DNA from: Mycolicibacterium baixiangningiae
Lineage (GTDB): Bacteria; Actinomycetota; Actinomycetes; Mycobacteriales; Mycobacteriaceae
Assembly: GCF_016313185.1 (NCBI RefSeq)
Contig: NZ_CP066218.1
Span: 3,472,001 to 3,536,000 of the forward strand
Reading direction: 5' to 3'
DNA length: 64,000 nt
Below are positions 54,167 to 63,036 of the stretch, piece after piece. The notes beneath the pieces are model-generated. The model made no database searches, was not told the origin of the DNA, and saw only the letters and a program-made list of their open reading frames with translations. Position 1 is the first letter of the stretch, and the number at the start of each line of letters is the position of its first letter. The translations under genes were made by a program, and so were the position numbers.

Positions 54167-55813
54167 ATGACCCAGGACGTCAGCAGGGAATCGGGCGCCG
54201 AGATCGACAGGTCGGCGGCCACCAAGGAGACCCTCGAGGACTACACGCTCCGCTTTGCCCCGCGCAGCTACCGCAAATGGTCCACCGGCGTGGTGGGCGT
54301 CTCGGCCCTCGGCGGGATCGCCTATCTGGCGGACTTCGCGATCGGCGCGAACATCGGCATCGCCTACGGCACCACCAACGCGCTGTGGGGCATCCTGATC
54401 TTCGCCGTCGTCATCTTCCTGTCCGGATTCCCGCTCGCCTACTACGCGGCGCGCTACAACATGGATCTCGACCTCATCACCCGCGGCAGCGGCTTCGGCT
54501 ACTACGGGTCCGTGGTCACGAACGTCATCATGGCGACGTTCACGTTCATCTTCTTCGCGCTCGAGGGCTCGATCATGGCCCAGGGGCTCGAACTCGGCCT
54601 GGGCGTCCCCCTGTGGCTGGGGTACGCGGTCTCGACCATCATCATCTTCCCGCTGGTGATCTACGGCATGAAAGTGCTGTCGACGCTGCAGGTGTGGACG
54701 ACTCCGCTGTGGCTGGTGTTGATGGTGGCACCGTTCGTCTACCTCGTGGTGAGCCATCCGGAGTCGGTCGGACAGTTCTTCGCCTACCAGGGCGAGGAGG
54801 GCGCAGGCGGGTTCGACATCGGCTCCACACTGCTGGCCGCCGGCGTGTGTCTGTCGTTGATCGCCCAGATCGCCGAGCAGATCGACTATCTGCGCTTCAT
54901 GCCGCCGAAAACGCCTGCGAACAAGCGCAGTTGGTGGACGTGGATGATCCTGGCGGGACCGGGCTGGGTGTTCTTCGGCGCGATCAAGCAGATCGTCGGC
55001 CTGTTCCTGGCGGTCTACCTGATCGCCAACGTCGCCGACAGTGCGGGGATCGCGAACCAGCCCGCGCACCAGTTCCTCGAGATCTACGAGAACTTCCTGC
55101 CCGGCTGGCTCGCGATGACGCTGGCCGTCGTGCTCGTCGTCATCAGCCAGATCAAGATCAACGTCACCAACGCCTACTCCGGGTCGCTGGCGTGGACGAA
55201 TTCGTACACCCGTGTCACCAAGCACTATCCCGGTCGGCTGGTGTTCCTCGCGTTCAACCTCCTCATCGCGCTGATCCTGATGGAAGCCAACATGTTCGAC
55301 TTCCTCAACACGATCCTGGGGTTCTACGCGAACTGCGGTATGGCATGGGTGGTCGTGGTGGCCTCCGACATCGTCATCAACAAACACCTGCTCAAGATCT
55401 CGCCGAAGGCACCGGAGTTCCGCCGAGGCATGCTGTACGCGTTCAACCCGGTGGGCTTCGGCTCCATGCTGATCGCCGCCGGGGTGTCGATCGTGGCGTT
55501 CTTCGGCGGGCTGGGCGAAGCCATCCGGCCGTACTCCCCCCTGGTCGCCATCGGACTGGGCCTGGTGCTGCCGCCGATCTTCGCGATCGCCACGAAGGGC
55601 CGCTACTACCTGCGCCGCACCGATGACGGCATCGACCTGCCGATGTACGACGAATTCGGCAACCCGTCCGGCGAACACCTCACATGCCATGTCTGCCAAC
55701 ATGATTACGAGCGGCCCGACATGATGAAGTGCGCCACCCACGATGCGTTCGTCTGCTCGCTGTGCCTGTCCACCGACCGGGTGGCCGACCACGTGCTGCC
55801 CGCCCAGACCTGA
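54167..55813 (+). CDS. NCS1-type (purine/cytosine) permease with C-terminal Cys/His cluster
   Basis: 548 residues with about 12 membrane segments. NCS1-like blocks: 'LEDYTLRFAPRSYRKWS' at the start, 'GIAYGTTNALWGILIFAVVIFL', 'GFGYYGSVVTNVIMATFTFIFFALEGSIMAQGLEL' and 'VISQIKINVTNAYSGSLAWTNSY'. The family imports purines, pyrimidines, hydantoin or allantoin. The tail after TM12 has C-x2-C-x11-C-x2-H-x4-C-x2-C (Cys507 to Cys533), a likely zinc-binding cytoplasmic module that is not part of standard NCS1 carriers. A GlnR-like box and a leaderless promoter precede it. A flavin monooxygenase follows 82 nt downstream. Confidence 0.88.
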   Translation: MTQDVSRESGAEIDRSAATKETLEDYTLRFAPRSYRKWSTGVVGVSALGGIAYLADFAIGANIGIAYGTTNALWGILIFAVVIFLSGFPLAYYAARYNMDLDLITRGSGFGYYGSVVTNVIMATFTFIFFALEGSIMAQGLELGLGVPLWLGYAVSTIIIFPLVIYGMKVLSTLQVWTTPLWLVLMVAPFVYLVVSHPESVGQFFAYQGEEGAGGFDIGSTLLAAGVCLSLIAQIAEQIDYLRFMPPKTPANKRSWWTWMILAGPGWVFFGAIKQIVGLFLAVYLIANVADSAGIANQPAHQFLEIYENFLPGWLAMTLAVVLVVISQIKINVTNAYSGSLAWTNSYTRVTKHYPGRLVFLAFNLLIALILMEANMFDFLNTILGFYANCGMAWVVVVASDIVINKHLLKISPKAPEFRRGMLYAFNPVGFGSMLIAAGVSIVAFFGGLGEAIRPYSPLVAIGLGLVLPPIFAIATKGRYYLRRTDDGIDLPMYDEFGNPSGEHLTCHVCQHDYERPDMMKCATHDAFVCSLCLSTDRVADHVLPAQT

Positions 55814-55842
55814 ATACCACTGCGGGGGCGGCATGCACCATT

Positions 55843-55884
55843 AGTCTCATCGGGGCCCTGGTCAGTCTCATCAGTGCCCTCGTC
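55843..55884. repeat. Tandem 21-bp repeat before the flavin monooxygenase
   Basis: Two adjoining 21-bp units beginning AGTCTCATC (55843-55863 and 55864-55884) differ at three positions and end against the ribosome site. Two-turn spacing would place two protein dimers on one face of the DNA, so a regulator-binding repeat is possible. Confidence 0.55.
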
Positions 55885-55895
55885 GAAGGAGACCT

Positions 55896-57449
55896 TTGAG
55901 CACCACCACAGACGTCCTCGTCGTGGGCGCCGGCCCCGTAGGCCTGGTCGCGGCCTGCGAGCTGGCCCGCCGCGGCGTGACGGTCCGCATCGTCGACAAG
56001 CTCCCCGCACCGACCGACGAGTCCCGCGCGATCGCCGTGCACGCCCGCAGCCTGGACATGTTCGCCCGGATGGGCATCGTCGACGAACTCGTCGCGACCG
56101 GGGTCACCTCGACCGGGATGACGATGCTCAGCAACGGCACCGAGTTGTTCCACGTGCAGTTCGGCGGCGTGGACAGCGCGTATCCGTTCTCGCTGCTCAC
56201 CCCGCAGACCGAGACCGAGCGGGTGCTCACCGACCGACTCACCGGACTCGGCGTGACCGTCGACCGCGGCGCCGAACTGCTGGCACTGACCCAGAGCGAG
56301 GAGTCGGTGCGGGCGACCCTGGGCCGCGCCGACGGCACCGAGGAAACCGTCGAGGCGAGGTGGGTGGTGGGCGCCGACGGCGCCCACAGCACGGTGCGCC
56401 ACCTCGTCGGGACGCGCCTGCAGGGATCGTTTCAGGGCGAGCGGTTCATCCTCGGCGACTGCGACGCCGACAGTGATTTCGGCACCGAGTCGATGTTCAC
56501 GATCTTCGCACCGCAGGGCCCGGTGATCACGATGCCGATGCGCAACGGTCGCCACCGGTTGATGGCCCAGGTCCACGACGCCGAGGGCACCCCGCTGAAC
56601 CTGCACCCCACGCAGGAGAATCTGCAGCGCATCCTCGACGAACGGGTCGGCGGAATTCGAATCATCAAGAGCCACTGGCTGACCTGTTTTGAGATCCATC
56701 ACGGGCAGGTTCCGCAGTACCGGCACGGCCGCGTGTTCCTGGCGGGCGACGCCGCTCACATCCACAGCCCAGCGGGCGGGCAGGGGATGAACACCGGCAT
56801 GCAGGACGCGTTCAACCTGGCATGGAAACTCGCCACGGCCCTCCGCGGCGACGGCGGCCCGGCCCTGCTCGACAGCTATCACGCCGAACGGCATCCGGTC
56901 GCCGAGAAGGTCATCGGGTTCAGTGGCTTGCTGACCAAGGCGGGCACGCTCAGTGGCGGCCCCCGGGTGGTGCGCAACGTGCTCATGCGGGCGCTCGGGA
57001 ACATCCCCGCCGTCGGCGCCAGGATGGCCTCGGTGGTCGAGGAGATCGGCGTCGGCTACCCCGACAGTCCGGCCGTGCTCGACGGCCGGCCCCGGCGCAG
57101 CAAGATCGTTGCCGGACAACATTTTCCGCATGTCGACGACGCCGCGCTCCAGAAGCAGCTGATCGAATTCTGCGGCGGCGAGAACACCGGTCACTGCATC
57201 CTGACAGTGACCGCGGAACACCCCGCGCCGGCCGCCGGACCGGCCGGTCCGCTGCAGGTGCTGATCACCGCCGACGACACCCCGGTCGGCGGCTACGACA
57301 CCGTCGTCGCCGACCCGCGGGGCCTGGTGGCCACGAGATTGGGTCTGCGCGACGGAGGCCGCGTCGTGGTGCGCCCCGACGGCTATGTCGGCGCGGTCAC
57401 CGCCCTCGACGATCGGGTCGCCGACTACTTCGCGATGATCGCCCGCTGA
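55896..57449 (+). CDS. FAD-dependent aromatic monooxygenase (PheA/TfdB family)
   Basis: 517 residues from a TTG at 55896, which has GAAGGAG 5 nt upstream. FAD motifs: 'VLVVGAGPVGLVAACELARRG', 'WVVGADGAHSTVRHLVG' (DG motif) and 'RVFLAGDAAHIHSPAGGQGMNTGMQDAFNLAWKLA'. The C-terminal thioredoxin-like domain of phenol-hydroxylase types is recognisable ('DDTPVGGYDTVVADPRGLVATRLGLRDGGRVVVRPDGYVGAV'). It would hydroxylate a phenolic or heteroaromatic substrate using NAD(P)H and O2. Whether the upstream permease brings its substrate is unknown. Confidence 0.9.
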   Translation: MSTTTDVLVVGAGPVGLVAACELARRGVTVRIVDKLPAPTDESRAIAVHARSLDMFARMGIVDELVATGVTSTGMTMLSNGTELFHVQFGGVDSAYPFSLLTPQTETERVLTDRLTGLGVTVDRGAELLALTQSEESVRATLGRADGTEETVEARWVVGADGAHSTVRHLVGTRLQGSFQGERFILGDCDADSDFGTESMFTIFAPQGPVITMPMRNGRHRLMAQVHDAEGTPLNLHPTQENLQRILDERVGGIRIIKSHWLTCFEIHHGQVPQYRHGRVFLAGDAAHIHSPAGGQGMNTGMQDAFNLAWKLATALRGDGGPALLDSYHAERHPVAEKVIGFSGLLTKAGTLSGGPRVVRNVLMRALGNIPAVGARMASVVEEIGVGYPDSPAVLDGRPRRSKIVAGQHFPHVDDAALQKQLIEFCGGENTGHCILTVTAEHPAPAAGPAGPLQVLITADDTPVGGYDTVVADPRGLVATRLGLRDGGRVVVRPDGYVGAVTALDDRVADYFAMIAR

Positions 57450-57453
57450 CGGC

Positions 57454-57502
57454 GATTTCGGCGTGCGTAGTCGCGCCCAGCGCGACTACGCACGCCCAAA
57501 TC
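57454..57502. terminator. Near-perfect long hairpin between convergent genes
   Basis: A 17-bp uninterrupted stem (57460-57476 with 57480-57496) has a CCA loop and extends by five more pairs after one mismatch, 57454-57502 in total. It separates the monooxygenase from pdxT, ending inside the pdxT stop codon. Probably a bidirectional terminator. Confidence 0.85.
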
Positions 57503-58091
57503 ACTCCTCGGTGACCATGTCGACGAAGAGTTTGTGCACCCGCCGGTCGCCGGTCACCTCGGGGTGAAACGAGGTTGCGAGCATGCGGCCCTGCCGGACC
57601 GCGACGATGTGCTCACCGGCGCGGCCCAGCACCTCGACATCCGGGCCGACACGCTCCACCCACGGCGCTCGGATGAACACGGCATGCACCGGAGAGTCCA
57701 GACCCTCGAAGGGAATGTCGCCTTCGAACGAGTCGACCTGGCGCCCGAACGCGTTGCGCCGCACCGACATGTCGATCCCCTTCAAGGGGGTGGCCTCGCG
57801 CCCTGCGACTCCGGCGTCGAGAATCTCGCTGGCCAGCAGGATCATCCCGGCACACGAACCGTAGGCCGGCATGCCTTCGGCGAGGCGGGCGCGCAACGGC
57901 TCGAGCAGTTCGAATTCGCGCAGCAGATGGCTCATCGCCGTCGACTCCCCGCCGGGGATCACCAGCGCGTCGACGGCCTCGAGCTCGGACAGGCGGCGCA
58001 CCGTCACCGCCTGGGCACCCGCCTCGGTCAGCGCGGCGAGGTGTTCGCGAGTGTCACCCTGCAGCGCAAGGACACCGACACGCGGGCTCAT
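57501..58091 (-). CDS. pdxT: Pyridoxal 5'-phosphate synthase glutaminase subunit PdxT
   Basis: 196 residues. The class-I glutaminase triad is present: Cys in '[12 protein letters not shown]' and His-x-Glu in '[13 protein letters not shown]', with '[17 protein letters not shown]' as the oxyanion region. It releases ammonia from glutamine and channels it to PdxS to make PLP. The ATG overlaps the tesB2 stop by 4 bp. Order pdxS-tesB2-pdxT is the mycobacterial Rv2606c-Rv2604c arrangement. Confidence 0.96.
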   Translation of the reverse strand: MSPRVGVLALQGDTREHLAALTEAGAQAVTVRRLSELEAVDALVIPGGESTAMSHLLREFELLEPLRARLAEGMPAYGSCAGMILLASEILDAGVAGREATPLKGIDMSVRRNAFGRQVDSFEGDIPFEGLDSPVHAVFIRAPWVERVGPDVEVLGRAGEHIVAVRQGRMLATSFHPEVTGDRRVHKLFVDMVTEE

Positions 58092-58936
58092 TCCCGGCCC
58101 GGGGTGAAGTCACGCGCGTAGCGGGTCAGCCCCTCCTGCATCACCGCCGCGACCATCTCGCCGTAGCGGTTGTAGATCTTGCCCTGGGTCAGCGACCGGC
58201 CCCCGCACGCCGACGGCGACGACTGGTCGTAGAGCAGCCACTCGTCGGCGCGGAACGGCCGCATGAACCACATCGCGTGGTCCAGCGACGCCACCATCAG
58301 ATGCTTGCGCTCTTCGGGGTGGTTGACCTGCGCCGAACCCAGCAGGGTGAGGTCGCTCATGTAGGCCAGCGCGCAGATGTGCAGCACGTGGTCGTCGGGC
58401 AGTGGATCGCGGTGGCGGAACCACACCTGTTGCTGGGAGGCTTTGCCCTCACGCACGCCGAGGCGGTCGCGTGGCACGATCCGCACGTCCCACTCGTCGA
58501 ACTGCCGGAAGCTGGCGTCGTCGAACACCTTGCTGGCCGATTTGAAGTCGGGGATGTCGTCCGGCGGCGGCGCCAGCGGCATCGCGTCCTGATGCTCGAT
58601 CCCGCTCTGATCGGTCTGGAACGACGCCGACATCGAGAAGATCGTCTCCCCGTGCTGGATCGCGCTGACCCGTCTGGTGCAGAACGAGCCGCCGTCGCGG
58701 ATGCGCTCGACGGTGAAGACCGACGGCGCGCGGGCGTCACCGGGCCGCAGGAAGTACCCGTGCAGCGAGTGCACGAGATACTTCGGGTCCACCGTGCGCA
58801 CCGCCGACACCAGCGACTGCCCGGCGACATGACCGCCGAATGTGCGCTGCAGGAAACCGGATTCGGGGCTGAACACGCCACCGCGGTAGATGTTGACCTC
58901 GAGTTGCTCGAGATCGAGGATCTGCTCGATCGCCAT
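58088..58936 (-). CDS. tesB: Acyl-CoA thioesterase II (TesB2)
   Basis: 282 residues. Double-hotdog TesB: '[31 protein letters not shown]', '[36 protein letters not shown]', '[13 protein letters not shown]', '[10 protein letters not shown]' and '[39 protein letters not shown]'. The catalytic region Asp-Gln-Thr type residues are in place. It hydrolyses medium/long acyl-CoA. It is embedded between the two PLP synthase genes and overlaps pdxT, an odd but conserved placement in mycobacteria. Confidence 0.95.
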   Translation of the reverse strand: MAIEQILDLEQLEVNIYRGGVFSPESGFLQRTFGGHVAGQSLVSAVRTVDPKYLVHSLHGYFLRPGDARAPSVFTVERIRDGGSFCTRRVSAIQHGETIFSMSASFQTDQSGIEHQDAMPLAPPPDDIPDFKSASKVFDDASFRQFDEWDVRIVPRDRLGVREGKASQQQVWFRHRDPLPDDHVLHICALAYMSDLTLLGSAQVNHPEERKHLMVASLDHAMWFMRPFRADEWLLYDQSSPSACGGRSLTQGKIYNRYGEMVAAVMQEGLTRYARDFTPGRE

Positions 58937-58947
58937 CCGCGTCAGTA

Positions 58948-59889
58948 CTACCAGCCGCGTTCGGCGAGCCGGTGCGGCTGGGCGATGTCCTCCACGTTGA
59001 TGCCCACCATCGCCTCCCCGAGCCCGCGCGACACCTTGGCCAGCACATCGGGGTCGTCGTAGAACGTGGTGGCCTTCACGATCGCCGCGGCGCGTTCGGC
59101 CGGGTTGCCGGACTTGAAGATGCCCGATCCGACGAACACGCCCTCCGCGCCGAGCTGCATCATCATCGCCGCGTCGGCCGGGGTCGCGATGCCACCGGCG
59201 GTGAACAGCGTCACCGGCAGCGTGCCGGCCCGCGCCACCTCGACCACCAGATCGTAGGGCGCCTGCAGTTCCTTGGCCGCCACGTACAACTCATCCTCGG
59301 ACAGCGACGTCAGCCGGCGGATCTCGCCGCCGATCTTGCGCATGTGGGTGGTGGCGTTGGACACGTCACCGGTACCGGCCTCGCCCTTCGAGCGGATCAT
59401 CGCCGCACCCTCGGTGATGCGGCGCAGCGCCTCACCCAGGTTGGTCGCACCGCACACGAACGGGACGGTGAACTTCCACTTGTCGATGTGGTTCGCGTAG
59501 TCGGCCGGGGTGAGCACCTCGGATTCGTCGACGTAGTCCACGCCGAGGCTCTGCAGGATCTGCGCCTCGACGAAATGCCCGATCCGCGCCTTGGCCATCA
59601 CCGGGATGGTGACCGCGGAGATGATGCCCTCGACCATGTCGGGGTCGCTCATCCGCGACACGCCGCCCTGGGCGCGGATGTCGGCGGGCACGCGCTCGAG
59701 CGCCATCACCGCGACGGCTCCGGCGCCCTCGGCGATGCGGGCCTGCTCGGGGGTGACGACGTCCATGATCACGCCGCCCTTGAGCATTTCGGCCATGCCG
59801 CGCTTCACCCGGGCGGTGCCCGTCTGGTGTGCTGAGCCGTTCTGCGTGACGCCGTTGCTCCGGTCGTGACGCTGCCCTTCGAGATCCAC
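58948..59889 (-). CDS. pdxS: Pyridoxal 5'-phosphate synthase subunit PdxS
   Basis: 313 residues from GTG at 59889. A TTG at 59895 is in frame but abuts the GGAGGAG ribosome site with no spacing, whereas the GTG has 6 nt, so the GTG is preferred. The PdxS barrel is unmistakable: '[52 protein letters not shown]', '[31 protein letters not shown]' and '[37 protein letters not shown]'. It builds PLP from ribose 5-phosphate, glyceraldehyde 3-phosphate and PdxT-derived ammonia. Confidence 0.96.
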   Translation of the reverse strand: MDLEGQRHDRSNGVTQNGSAHQTGTARVKRGMAEMLKGGVIMDVVTPEQARIAEGAGAVAVMALERVPADIRAQGGVSRMSDPDMVEGIISAVTIPVMAKARIGHFVEAQILQSLGVDYVDESEVLTPADYANHIDKWKFTVPFVCGATNLGEALRRITEGAAMIRSKGEAGTGDVSNATTHMRKIGGEIRRLTSLSEDELYVAAKELQAPYDLVVEVARAGTLPVTLFTAGGIATPADAAMMMQLGAEGVFVGSGIFKSGNPAERAAAIVKATTFYDDPDVLAKVSRGLGEAMVGINVEDIAQPHRLAERGW

Positions 59890-59954
59890 TGTCAACTCCT
59901 CCAGTCGCTACCGATCCAGTGTAGTAGCGACATCAAATCAATCGATTCCGCAAC

Positions 59955-60977
59955 TCAGCGGATCGTTTCCACAGGTCGCGTGTCCTGCGGCACGGGCTCG
60001 TCGGCCAGTTCGTTCGCCCGGGCCAACAACTCGCCCAGCTGCTGCGGATAAACGGTCTCTCCGCCGGCGACCAGTTCGGCGATCATTGTCGCATCACACC
60101 AGCGGTGCCCGTGAATGTAGTGACGCTCCAGCGCCGTCTGCCCCGTCGTCGAGAGAGCGAACCGCCGGGTGCGGTGCACGAAGAACATCTCCTGACTCCG
60201 CAACACCGACCCGTTGAACTCGAACACCGCGTCGCGGCGCCACACCGGTCCGATCAGCGCCTCCGGCGCGACGTGCAGTCCGGTCTCTTCCGCGACCTCC
60301 CGCACGGCGCTCTGCGCCAACGTCTCCCCCGTCTGCACCGCCCCGCCGACGGTGAACCACCAGCGTGGCGCGTCGCCGTCGGCCGCCGGGTCCGAACCGC
60401 ACAGCAGCAGCACCGCGCCCGTCTCGTCGAGCAGCACCACCCGCGCCGAGACCCGCCTGCCCAGCGGTTCGATGTCGCGTGAGGAGACCTCGGCGATCTC
60501 GAAGTAGGTCGGCAGCGCCGCGGTCCCGCCGAGGCGCAGTAACCGCACCGGCGTGCGTTCGCGCAGCGCCAGGGTGTCGCGGACCGCGTCGTTGTGGAAC
60601 CGGCGGGCCAGCAGGACCCGGGCCTCGGCGTCGGCCAGTTCGGCGACCAGAGCGACCGGCAGGGACGCCGGGTCCACGAGCGCCAGCGCCGCCGACAGCT
60701 CGTTCTCCGCGGCCTCACGGGCACTGCGCGGCGCCCGTTCGGCGGCGCCTGCGAGCGCTGCGAGCCGTTTGCCCTGTGGTCCCCCGGCGTACGCGTCGAC
60801 GGCGACCGCCCGGGCGACCACCGCCCGGCGGGCCAGCGCCCCGTCCAGCGCCTGCCAGCTCAGGTCGTAGCGCACGTGCAGCCGGTCGAGCCGGTGCGCG
60901 GTCTGATACGCCCACGTGCCGACGAGCAGCACGATCGCGAGCAGGACCGCCAGCAGGGCGATCACGAGCCATGTCAC
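59955..60977 (-). CDS. Membrane-anchored NUDIX hydrolase (Rv2609c-like)
   Basis: 340 residues from GTG, overlapping the pimA stop (GTGA). One N-terminal membrane helix (about 3-25) is followed by an Ala-rich helical region (30-150, LemA-like in look) and a C-terminal NUDIX domain. The NUDIX box is complete: 'GGAVQTGETLAQSAVREVAEETGL' fits G-x5-E-x7-R-E-x2-E-E-x-G-L. It hydrolyses a nucleotide diphosphate derivative at the inner membrane face; the substrate is unknown. It ends the PIM-biosynthesis operon, so a sugar- or lipid-nucleotide link is possible. Confidence 0.9.
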   Translation of the reverse strand: MTWLVIALLAVLLAIVLLVGTWAYQTAHRLDRLHVRYDLSWQALDGALARRAVVARAVAVDAYAGGPQGKRLAALAGAAERAPRSAREAAENELSAALALVDPASLPVALVAELADAEARVLLARRFHNDAVRDTLALRERTPVRLLRLGGTAALPTYFEIAEVSSRDIEPLGRRVSARVVLLDETGAVLLLCGSDPAADGDAPRWWFTVGGAVQTGETLAQSAVREVAEETGLHVAPEALIGPVWRRDAVFEFNGSVLRSQEMFFVHRTRRFALSTTGQTALERHYIHGHRWCDATMIAELVAGGETVYPQQLGELLARANELADEPVPQDTRPVETIR

Positions 60978-62110
60978 GGCGCGACCTGGACCTTGACTCC
61001 CGATCCGGCGACGGTCTCGTAGACGCGCAGGATCTGGACCGCCACCACCGACCAGTCGTAGCGGCCGACCGCATCGGATGCGGCCTCGATGTAGCGCAGC
61101 CGCGCCGCCACCTGCGCGGGACTGTCACCGAGCATCTCGATCAGGCCCTCGGCCAGCGCGTCGGCGTCGTCGACGGTGATCAGCCGGCCCGCCGCGCCGT
61201 CCTGCAGTACCCGCCGGAACGCGTCCAGATCGCTGGCGACCACGGCGGTCCGGGCGGCCATCGCCTCGACCAGCACGATGCCGAAGCTCTCCCCGCCGGT
61301 GTTGGGCGCGCAGTACACGTCGGCGCTGCGCATCGCCGAGGCTTTCGTGGCGTCGTCCACCTGGCCCAGGAAGCACAGGTGTCCGCCGAGTTTTCCTGCC
61401 TGCTCACGCAGTTCCGCCTCGTCCCCGCGCCCGACGATGAGCACCTCCACGTCCGGATAGCGCGCCACCAGCGCGGGCAGCGCGCCCAACAGCACGGCCA
61501 TCCCCTTGCGCGGCTCGTCGTAGCGGCCCAGGAACAGCACGGTGCGACCCGGCCTCGGATAGCCGGGCAGGCGCGGCGCGTCAGCGAAGAAGCCGACGTC
61601 GACGCCGTTGGGGATCTCGACAGCGTCGGACCCCAGCGCCTCCATCTGCCAGCGCCGGGCGAGATCGGACACGGCGATACGGCCGACGATCTTCTCGTGG
61701 TACGGGCGCAGGATGCCCTGGAAGACCGACAAGGTCAGCGATTTCGTGGTCGACGTGTGGAACGTCGCGACGATCGGACCCTCAGCGGCCTGCAGTGCCA
61801 GCATCGACAGGCTCGGCGCGTTCGGTTCGTGCAGGTGCAACACGTCGAAGTCGCCGTTGACCAACCATTTCTTGACCAGGCGGTGGGTGGCGGGGCCGAA
61901 TCGCAGCCGCGCCACCGAACCGTTGTAGGGAATCGGCACCGCGCGCCCGCCGGAGACGACGTAGTCGGGCAGATCGACGTGCGGCGAGGACGGCGCCAGC
62001 ACGCTCACCTCGTGTCCGCGACCCCGCATGACCTCTGCCAGCTGCAGGACGTGGGACTGCACCCCGCCCGGCACGTCGAACGAGTACGGGCACACCATCC
62101 CGATGCGCAT
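60974..62110 (-). CDS. pimA: Phosphatidylinositol alpha-mannosyltransferase PimA
   Basis: 378 residues from the ATG at 62110 (MRIGMVCPYSFDVPGGVQSHV). GT4-type GT-B fold: N-terminal 'GGVQSHVLQLAEVMRGRGHEVSV', 'VLHLHEPNAPSLSMLAL', and the C-terminal nucleotide-sugar site 'LFLGRYDEPRKGMAVLLGAL' and 'APNTGGESFGIVLVEAMAA' (E-x7-E). It transfers the first mannose from GDP-mannose to phosphatidylinositol, the first step of PIM and lipoglycan synthesis. It follows the acyltransferase by 2 nt. Confidence 0.97.
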   Translation of the reverse strand: MRIGMVCPYSFDVPGGVQSHVLQLAEVMRGRGHEVSVLAPSSPHVDLPDYVVSGGRAVPIPYNGSVARLRFGPATHRLVKKWLVNGDFDVLHLHEPNAPSLSMLALQAAEGPIVATFHTSTTKSLTLSVFQGILRPYHEKIVGRIAVSDLARRWQMEALGSDAVEIPNGVDVGFFADAPRLPGYPRPGRTVLFLGRYDEPRKGMAVLLGALPALVARYPDVEVLIVGRGDEAELREQAGKLGGHLCFLGQVDDATKASAMRSADVYCAPNTGGESFGIVLVEAMAARTAVVASDLDAFRRVLQDGAAGRLITVDDADALAEGLIEMLGDSPAQVAARLRYIEAASDAVGRYDWSVVAVQILRVYETVAGSGVKVQVAP

Positions 62111-62112
62111 CG

Positions 62113-63036
62113 CTAACCGGCTCCGGCCAGTTTGGCGCGGCGCGCGTCGGACAGGTCGGCCAGCCACTGCGGTTGCAGCATGTGCCAATCCTCGGGGTGC
62201 TTGGCGATGTTGATCGCGAACTGGTCGGCCAGCGCCTGGGTGATCGCCCCGACGTCGCCGCCTGAGGTGTCGAGCGGTGCGAAGACCTGCATGCCCCAGC
62301 CGTCGTCGTCGAACCAGCAGTGCACCGGCAGCAGCGCCGCCCCGGTCTCACACGCCAGCTTCGCCGGTCCCGCGGGCATCCGGGTGGGCTCGCCGAAGAA
62401 GTCGACCGCGACGCCGTGACGGGTCAGGTCGCGTTCGGCCATCAGGCACACCACCCGGTTGGCGCGCAACCGGTCTCGCAGCAGCTGATACGGCGGGCGC
62501 TCACCCCCGGACAGCGGGATCACCTCGAAGCCGAGGCTTTCGCGGTAGGCGACGAAGCGGTTGAACAGCGACTCGGGCCGCAGCCGTTCGGCCACCGTGG
62601 TGAACGTGCCGTGGTTCTGCACCAGCCACACCCCGGCCATATCCCAGTTGCCGCTGTGCGGCAGTGCCACGACGGCGCCGCGGCCGGCCTCGAGTGCATC
62701 CCAGACGTGTTGGATGCCATCGACGGTGAGCTCCCGTCCCAGCTCGCGGTGGTCCATCGCCGGCAGCCGGAACGCTTCGCGCCAGTACCGGGCGTACGAC
62801 GCGAGCGATGCGCGCATCAACTCGTCGGGCACGTCGGCCGGCGCGACGCCCGTGACCCTGGCGAGGTTCTTGCGCAGCTGCTCGGGGCCGCCGTTGCGCG
62901 CCGAGTACCTGGCCCCGGCGTCGAACATGGTGCGCACCGCGGTATCCGGTAGGGCTCGGACCACCCGCCAGCCGGCGGCGTACCCCCAGTCCTTCAGCTT
63001 GTCGGTGCCGGGCGGCCGGCCGCCGAGTGCGGTCAC
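62113..63036 (-). CDS. Phosphatidylinositol mannoside acyltransferase (PatA-like)
   Basis: 307 residues from GTG at 63036, which overlaps the pgsA stop (GTGA). HtrB/LpxL-type acyltransferase: catalytic H-x4-D in 'VVALPHSGNWDMAGVW', then 'LFNRFVAYRESLGFEVIPL', 'VCLMAERDLTRHGVAVDFFGEPTRMPAG' and 'ALLPVHCWFDD'. It acylates the mannose of PIM1/PIM2 with palmitoyl-CoA (Rv2611c function). It lies between pgsA and pimA. Confidence 0.94.
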   Translation of the reverse strand: MTALGGRPPGTDKLKDWGYAAGWRVVRALPDTAVRTMFDAGARYSARNGGPEQLRKNLARVTGVAPADVPDELMRASLASYARYWREAFRLPAMDHRELGRELTVDGIQHVWDALEAGRGAVVALPHSGNWDMAGVWLVQNHGTFTTVAERLRPESLFNRFVAYRESLGFEVIPLSGGERPPYQLLRDRLRANRVVCLMAERDLTRHGVAVDFFGEPTRMPAGPAKLACETGAALLPVHCWFDDDGWGMQVFAPLDTSGGDVGAITQALADQFAINIAKHPEDWHMLQPQWLADLSDARRAKLAGAG

